Of a DNA stretch of 27,063 nucleotides, positions 22,524 through 27,063 are shown one piece after another. Location of the stretch: NCBI GenBank assembly GCA_900549705.1, contig URPI01000010.1:1-27063 (forward strand), written 5' to 3'. Below the pieces are notes generated by a model. The model saw nothing but the letters and a program-made list of their open reading frames with translations. It did no database searches and was not told the DNA's origin. How positions within the stretch are numbered: position 1 is the stretch's first letter; every line of letters begins with the position of its first letter. Both the position numbers and the translations under genes were made by a program. Source of the DNA: an uncultured Eubacteriales bacterium (GTDB lineage Bacteria; Bacillota; Clostridia; Oscillospirales; Oscillospiraceae).

Positions 22524-25055
22524 TTAAAAAAACTTTTTCATTTCCTTCCGGGCTTTTTCCACCGCTTCCTCCAATTCCCGGGCACTCATGCGCAGCACGC
22601 CGCTGCGGAAGCTGGACAGCTGCACCAGATTGTCGGAGGAAGCCACCCGGACGGCATAGCTGCTGCCAATCTCGTCTGCCAGTTCCTCGATGTATCGGTC
22701 TGCGGTCTGCCCCTGGGGGGTGTAAACCACTTGGATGTTCCCTTGCTGGGTCTTCTCGCCGGGGTTTCCCTCCCGCTTGTAGCCGTCGAATACCACCACC
22801 AGCTTGATTTTCGTGTATCCGGCGAAGCTGGAAAGCCGGTCGCACAGCAGCCGCCGGGCGGCATCCAGGTCCTCTTTTGCCAGCTGTTTGGTTTCCGCCC
22901 AGGCGAAAATCATGTTGTAGCCATCCACGATGATATACCGCTCCTTGGGCGGCCTGATGGCAATTTCCTCGGTGGCTGGGCGGCTGCGGGGAGCGGTGTA
23001 CTGCGCCCGGCGGATGGGGCCGAACTCCCGCTCCATGATTTTTTCCAGCTCCCGGTCGTCAATGCTCCCCCGCTGGATAATCTGGGGCGGCTTTTCTTCC
23101 TTGATGCCGCTTTCCAGGTGCATATAGTCCTTGACCTGGTTCCATTTCACGGTGAAGCCCGCCCCGTGGGCGCAGAAGACGGAGTCCGGGGTGTTTTCCA
23201 AATCCGCCTCCGGGTCATAGCCGCTTGCAGCAATCACCGCCTCGCTGTTGTGGCAGGGGGCATAGCCCTGTAGACTCAGCTGCAACCGCCCCCGCCCCTG
23301 GGTATAGGCCGCCAGCACCTCGGTGTAATCCTTCACCTCGGCGGCAGGCACCAGCCCCCGCAGGGTGGACAGCCCACCGGAAGCCTCCGGCGCTTCAAAT
23401 TCGCCGCCCATGGCACGGATGTCGGTGATGGCTCTGCCAATCAGCTCCGTGGGAGCGGTAACGGTAAAGGCATACCAGGGTTCCAGCAGCACCGATTTGG
23501 CCTGCATCAATCCCTGCCGCACCGCCCGATAGGTGGCTTGCCGGAAGTCTCCGCCCTCGGTGTGTTTCAGATGTGCCTTGCCCACCAGCAGGGTTAATTT
23601 CATATCCGTAATGGGTGCGCCCACCAGCACACCCCGGTGGGTCTTTTCTGCCAGATGAGTCAGGATGAGCTTCTGATAGTTTCCGTCCAGCACATCCAGG
23701 GGACAAACGCTGTCAAATACCAGCCCGCTGCCCTGGGGCAGCGGCTCCAGGAGAATATGGCACTCGGCATAGTGGCGCAGGGGTTCAAAATGCCCAACGC
23801 CCTCCACTGTGTCTGCGATGGTTTCCTTATAAAAGATGCGCTGGTCGTCCAGCTGGATGTCCAGCCCAAACCGCTGCGCCACCAGACTGCGGAAAATTTC
23901 CAGCTGCACCTTGCCCATGATTTGCACATGAATCTGACCCTGCTCCCACAGCAGATGAAGCTGGGGGTCCTCCTCCTCCAGCTGCCGCAGCTTGGGCAGC
24001 ACCTGCGCCGGGTCCGCCCCCTTGGGCAAATTCACCCGATAGGTCATCACCGGTTCCAGGGCAGCGGGCAGTCCCGCTTTTTCTGCCCCCAGGGTTTGAC
24101 CGATGAAGCTGGTCTGCAAGCCGGTGACGGCTGCCAGCGTTCCGGCAGGGATTTCCTCCGGGGCGGTAAATTTATCCCCGGAATACAGCCGCAGCTGCTG
24201 CACCTTTTCTTCGGTCTGCCTGCCCTGGGCATCGGAAAGCACCAGGGGCTGCCGCACCCGCATACTGCCGCCGGTGACCTTCAGCCAGGTCAGCCGTGCC
24301 CCGGTTTCGTCCCGGGAGATTTTATACACCCGGGCGGCAAAGTCGCTGCCATATTCCCCCGCCGGGGCAAATTCATCCAGTAGCCCCAGCAGCGTCTCCA
24401 CCCCCTCCAGCTTCAGGGCAGAGCCGAAGCACAGAGGGAACAGCTTCCGCGCTCCAACCAGGCTGCGCAGATTCCCCTGGGTGACGGTGCCGGTTTCCAG
24501 ATAGGTTTCCAGCAGCGCCTCGTCACAAAGGGCGGCATTTTCCAGAATTTCCGCCTCCGGTGCGGTAAAATCCACCACACCGCTGCCAAACTGGGTGCGC
24601 AGCTGTTCCAATAGGCTTTCCCGCTGCGCCCCAGGGAGATCCATTTTGTTGAGAAACAGGAAGGTGGGCACGCCATAGCGTTCCAGCAGCCGCCAGAGGG
24701 TGAAGGTGTGCGCCTGGATGCCATCGGTGCCGCTGATGACCAGCACGGCGCAGTCCAGCACCGGCATGGTGCGCTCGGCCTCGGCGGAAAAATCAACGTG
24801 TCCCGGAGTGTCCACCAGGGTTAGCGCCCGGTGGGGCGTTTCCAGCCGTGCCTGTTTTGAAAAAATGGTGATGCCCCGCTCCCGTTCCAGGGCGTGGGTG
24901 TCCAGCAGGGAATCCCGGTGATCCACCCGCCCCAGGGTGCGCCGCCAGCCGCTGACATACATCAGCGCCTCGGAAAGCGTGGTCTTCCCGGCATCCACAT
25001 GGGCAAGCAGTCCCACGTTCAGGGGGCGTTTTGCCATATTTTCTTTTTCGGGCAT
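22524..25055 (-). CDS. Tet(M)-like translational GTPase fused to a Rae1/YacP-type NYN nuclease
   Basis: 843 residues. AGGGGG stands 6 bases before the first ATG; a second ATG six codons on has no binding site. Residues 1 to about 645 follow the Tet(M)/EF-G layout: G1 AHVDAGKT (18-25), G2 RERGITI (58-64), G3 DTPGH (82-86), G4 NKMD (136-139), then domains II to V. A charged linker (about 646-704) leads to a NYN/PIN-like domain (705-843) close to Bacillus Rae1: VDGYNMI (D711), VVFDG, TADRYIEELA (D786), ASSDN and RMSARELEE. Rae1 cuts mRNA in the ribosomal A site; Tet(M) relatives bind that same site. The fusion therefore suggests a GTPase that delivers a nuclease to the ribosome. Database names will say tetracycline resistance, but the drug-displacing loop is not conserved. 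Own promoter; fprA follows. Confidence 0.93.
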   Translation of the reverse strand: MPEKENMAKRPLNVGLLAHVDAGKTTLSEALMYVSGWRRTLGRVDHRDSLLDTHALERERGITIFSKQARLETPHRALTLVDTPGHVDFSAEAERTMPVLDCAVLVISGTDGIQAHTFTLWRLLERYGVPTFLFLNKMDLPGAQRESLLEQLRTQFGSGVVDFTAPEAEILENAALCDEALLETYLETGTVTQGNLRSLVGARKLFPLCFGSALKLEGVETLLGLLDEFAPAGEYGSDFAARVYKISRDETGARLTWLKVTGGSMRVRQPLVLSDAQGRQTEEKVQQLRLYSGDKFTAPEEIPAGTLAAVTGLQTSFIGQTLGAEKAGLPAALEPVMTYRVNLPKGADPAQVLPKLRQLEEEDPQLHLLWEQGQIHVQIMGKVQLEIFRSLVAQRFGLDIQLDDQRIFYKETIADTVEGVGHFEPLRHYAECHILLEPLPQGSGLVFDSVCPLDVLDGNYQKLILTHLAEKTHRGVLVGAPITDMKLTLLVGKAHLKHTEGGDFRQATYRAVRQGLMQAKSVLLEPWYAFTVTAPTELIGRAITDIRAMGGEFEAPEASGGLSTLRGLVPAAEVKDYTEVLAAYTQGRGRLQLSLQGYAPCHNSEAVIAASGYDPEADLENTPDSVFCAHGAGFTVKWNQVKDYMHLESGIKEEKPPQIIQRGSIDDRELEKIMEREFGPIRRAQYTAPRSRPATEEIAIRPPKERYIIVDGYNMIFAWAETKQLAKEDLDAARRLLCDRLSSFAGYTKIKLVVVFDGYKREGNPGEKTQQGNIQVVYTPQGQTADRYIEELADEIGSSYAVRVASSDNLVQLSSFRSGVLRMSARELEEAVEKARKEMKKFF

Positions 25056-25084
25056 GAAAATCCCCCTCTCATGGTTTGCTTCCC

Positions 25085-25113
25085 ATTATATCATGAAAGG
25101 GGGCGGTAGTCGA
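25085..25113 (-). promoter_or_regulatory. Promoter of the GTPase-NYN gene
   Basis: Minus strand TCGACT, 17-base spacer, TGA-TATAAT: a perfect -10 with an extended TGn element. The leader is only about 20 bases, so there is no room for a tet(M)-type attenuation leader. Confidence 0.7.
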
Positions 25114-25200
25114 TAGGGGATTTTTTCAGAGTTGCAAAGAAGCGTATGGAATGCCCCCGCCGCAGCACATGACGGAACATCCCCGGTTCGCTGAACCGAT

Positions 25201-25445
25201 GATAACAACGCCCGCCCCAAATCCCGGGGCGGGCGTTGTTATCGCAAACAGAAAGCCGGCAGATGGGCGGTGCCGTTACGGCTCATACCAAACTCTAAAT
25301 AAAATATCCACAAAGATATTTTATTTGCCCGCAGGGCACAGAGTTTGCATGGGACGTGTTTTGCGATTTCTTTCCTTATAAATCGCAAAACCGGCAGCGC
25401 TGCGAAACGATGCCTCCTTGATTAAAATCGCCATTTTAATCAAGG
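25201..25445. repeat. Array of four consecutive perfect hairpins
   Basis: Hairpin 1: 18-bp stem at 25201-25218/25226-25243, GC-rich. Hairpin 2: 12-bp AT-rich stem 25297-25308/25315-25326, enclosed with a small GCCC/GGGC hairpin by CAAACTC/GAGTTTG (25289-25295/25341-25347), a three-way junction. Hairpin 3: 12-bp stem 25358-25369/25380-25391. Hairpin 4: 13-bp stem 25416-25428/25433-25445, which overlaps the last codons of the DUF1836 gene. No T-run follows any stem closely on the minus strand. Nothing else is seen in 25114-25439. Confidence 0.7.
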
Positions 25446-25970
25446 AATCGTATCAGAATCATTGCCGCCCCGGGCTGCCCGCATGAACCTCAGATGCTGC
25501 TCCATGTATAGCTTATGGGTAACGGACAGCAGCGCCGAGCGCAGCATCTCCTTTTCCTCGGTGTGGGTGGTGCCGATTTCATCGGGGGCGGGCTTGAGTC
25601 CAAAAACGTATTGCAGCAGGTTTTCCAGCTCCGCACAGAAATAATCATAGGCAACGCTGATTTCGTAGCTGCTTTGCTGCACCTGCAGCATCAGGCGCAC
25701 ATCTTCCATGCTCACCACCGTTTTTACATAGGACAGCATCAGCAGGTAGGCAATGGACTCCTGGGAGTAGGATTTCTTGTGAGGGCCGGGAATCAAGCGC
25801 TGCTTGACATAGTTGCTCACCATGGAGCCGGTTACCGGCGACGGCACATAGCGGGAGGCATAGCGGGTCACCTGCTCCAGCCGCAGGCCGATGTCCGGCA
25901 GCTCCCGATAGCGTGGCATCCGAAAGGCAGCAGCCACGGCGGCAAGCTCCCGCCGGTTATCTTCTGTCAT
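25440..25970 (-). CDS. DUF1836 domain protein, MerR-like winged-helix regulator
   Basis: 176 residues from MTEDNRREL, with GGAGGG 6 bases upstream; 21 earlier in-frame codons cross the promoter. DUF1836 is recognised from PRYRELPDIGLRLEQVT near 20-36, followed by GSMVSNYVKQRLIPGPHKKSY-type helix-turn-helix sequence (TGSMVSNYVKQRLIP is the core) and AYLLMLSYVKTVVSMEDV. The C-terminal half is helical, consistent with a ligand or dimer domain. The family is thought to bind DNA; targets are unknown. It is divergent from degV with interleaved promoters, so degV and its own gene are the first candidates. The stop codon lies inside hairpin 4. Confidence 0.85.
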   Translation of the reverse strand: MTEDNRRELAAVAAAFRMPRYRELPDIGLRLEQVTRYASRYVPSPVTGSMVSNYVKQRLIPGPHKKSYSQESIAYLLMLSYVKTVVSMEDVRLMLQVQQSSYEISVAYDYFCAELENLLQYVFGLKPAPDEIGTTHTEEKEMLRSALLSVTHKLYMEQHLRFMRAARGGNDSDTIP

Positions 25971-25992
25971 GGTCTTCCCTCCCTTTTTGAAC

Positions 25993-26021
25993 ATTTTATA
26001 TCGGGTATGCAAACTTGTCAA
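25993..26021 (-). promoter_or_regulatory. Promoter of the DUF1836 gene
   Basis: Minus strand TTGACA, 17-base spacer, TAAAAT. Its -35 box lies 19 bases from the -35 box of the divergent degV promoter, so a protein bound between them could act on both. Confidence 0.75.
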
Positions 26022-26040
26022 TAAGTTTTTCAATAACCGA

Positions 26041-26069
26041 TTGACACGTTCTCAAAACCGTGTTACTAT
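26041..26069 (+). promoter_or_regulatory. Promoter of degV
   Basis: TTGACA, 17-base spacer, TACTAT. The leader contains a 9-bp hairpin with a 4-base loop (26082-26103, AGTGGGGCG with CGCTCCACT, one G-U) close to the predicted transcript start, which could protect the 5' end. Confidence 0.75.
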
Positions 26070-26126
26070 GGAAAAAATACAAGTGGGGCGCTGTCGCTCC
26101 ACTCGAATCCCAGGGAGGATTGCCAT

Positions 26127-26957
26127 ATGATGAAACTGATTGCCGATTCCTCATCCGACCGCCCCGCCATCGCCGGGGCTGAGGTACAATACGTTCCCCT
26201 TGTTGTCTCCACAGACCATGTGCATTTTGTGGATGACGAGACGCTGGATGTCCGCCAGATGCTGGATACCCTGTCCGCGCACAGGGGGCGCTCCTACACC
26301 GCCTGCCCCAGCGTGGACGGCTGGCTGACCGCCTTTGACGGCGGAGATGAAATTTACGCCGTTACCATCACCAGCGCCCTGTCCGGCTCTTACAATGCAG
26401 CCATGGCTGCCCGGGAGCTGTATCTGCAAGAGCATCCCGGGGCAAAGGTGGCCGTGTTCGACAGCCTGAGCACCGGCCCGGAACTGCGGCTGATTCTGGA
26501 AAAGCTCCGGGAGCTGACCGCCCAGGGGCTGCCCTTTGAGCAGGTGGAAGCCCAGACCCAGGAATATATGCACCACACCCGGCTGCTGTTCTCCCTGCAA
26601 TCCCTGCACAATATGGCGCAGAACGGACGGGTGAGCAAGGTCGCCGCCGCTGCCGTGGGCGTGCTGGGCATCCGCATTGTGGGCACAGCCAGCGCCGAGG
26701 GCACCTTGCAGCAGCTGAACAAGTGCCGGGGCGACCGCAAGGCGCTGCCGGAGCTGCTGGAGCATATGCAGAAGGCCGGGTTTCACGGCGGCAAGGTGCG
26801 CATCACCCATGTGAATAATCCTGCGCTGGCTGGCACCTTCCTGGAGCAGCTGAAGGTCGCCTGGCCGGGGGCTGATGCCTCCATCGCTCCCAGCAGCGGC
26901 CTGTGCAGCTATTATGCCGAAGAAGGGGCAATCATGGTTGGGTTTGAATGCAACTGA
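26127..26957 (+). CDS. DegV family fatty-acid-binding protein (FakB-like)
   Basis: 276 residues, normal for DegV; GGAGG lies 8 bases before the first of two adjacent ATG codons. The N-terminal ADSSSD (6-11) and ITSALSGSYNA near 91-101 are the conserved loops that hold the fatty-acid carboxylate, and the C-terminal domain shows VRITHVNNP and the closing SYYAEEGAIMVGF. FakB proteins present an acyl chain to the kinase FakA for phospholipid synthesis; whether this member serves FakA is unknown, and no fakA is in the window. Divergent from the DUF1836 regulator. Confidence 0.93.
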   Translation: MMKLIADSSSDRPAIAGAEVQYVPLVVSTDHVHFVDDETLDVRQMLDTLSAHRGRSYTACPSVDGWLTAFDGGDEIYAVTITSALSGSYNAAMAARELYLQEHPGAKVAVFDSLSTGPELRLILEKLRELTAQGLPFEQVEAQTQEYMHHTRLLFSLQSLHNMAQNGRVSKVAAAAVGVLGIRIVGTASAEGTLQQLNKCRGDRKALPELLEHMQKAGFHGGKVRITHVNNPALAGTFLEQLKVAWPGADASIAPSSGLCSYYAEEGAIMVGFECN

Positions 26958-26985
26958 TGGTAGGGAATGCGGTACATTTGCGGCG

Positions 26986-27021
26986 GCAAAGTCGCCGACG
27001 GGTCGATATGCTCGTCGACCC
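26986..27021. repeat. Palindromic repeat after degV
   Basis: GGCG/CGCC and then GGGTCGA-tatgctcg-TCGACCC followed by CCTACTAG. The last unit belongs to the GTAGGGGTCG palindrome family seen before galE and at 20855-20879. No gene is seen from degV to the window end. Confidence 0.55.
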
Positions 27022-27063
27022 CTACTAGAGCGTACACGCTAAAAGTTAGCACCCCTTGGCTTC

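Noticed and set aside
22524..25055. Tetracycline-resistance gene tet(M)/tet(W)
   Set aside because: The domain layout fits, but the loop that displaces the drug differs, a nuclease domain is fused, there is no attenuation leader and no mobile element flanks it.

Overview
The window reads as chromosomal DNA of a strictly anaerobic, gut-type Gram-positive bacterium, most likely of the Clostridia (Oscillospirales/Ruminococcaceae-like). This is an inference from the high-GC coding sequence with strong AGGAGG-type ribosome binding sites, the monoderm envelope genes (UppP, GH25 muramidase, GT2-GtrA), RqcH, a type A flavodiiron protein, a cytoplasmic GH3 xylosidase/glucosidase, and intergenic regions packed with GTAGGGGCGGAT-type palindromes. 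No transposase, phage gene, rRNA or CRISPR array is visible.

Layout. 1-2360: a leftward envelope-glycan operon (GT2-GtrA fusion, phosphodiester glycosidase, and a third gene cut by the window edge). 2361-2910: repeat-rich gap with a MITE-like element. 2911-6102: convergent GH3 glycosidase and membrane-anchored GH25 muramidase separated by a terminator. 6414-9434: galE and rqcH, both rightward. 9645-12067: leftward uppP, aldose-1-epimerase-like gene and thiamine pyrophosphokinase. 12236-13851: mgtE with a consensus promoter and an unusual leader that carries a 24-codon upstream ORF woven into a nested hairpin. 14247-14397: two abutting tRNA genes (Met, Glu), leftward. 14691-18137: a metal-chelate-type ABC importer (binding protein, permease, ATPase) ending in an FmdE-family zinc protein. 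18339-20533: a DUF2207-like membrane protein convergent with a small two-helix zinc-ribbon protein. 20594-21300: about 700 bases of mosaic repeats without a gene. 21301-25055: flavodiiron protein and an 843-residue fusion of a Tet(M)-like ribosomal GTPase with a Rae1/YacP-type NYN nuclease. 25114-25445: four consecutive perfect hairpins. 25440-26957: divergent DUF1836 regulator and DegV fatty-acid-binding protein. The end of the window is again palindromic repeat.

The most interesting items are the GTPase-NYN fusion, which looks like a dedicated A-site ribosome factor carrying its own mRNA nuclease rather than a tetracycline-resistance gene; the mgtE leader, which has the architecture of a translation-coupled or ligand-sensing cis-regulator and does not match the M-box that I would expect; and the ABC importer with FmdE. 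RqcH lies in the same window, so two ribosome-rescue-type proteins occur within 18 kb, though they are not in one operon.
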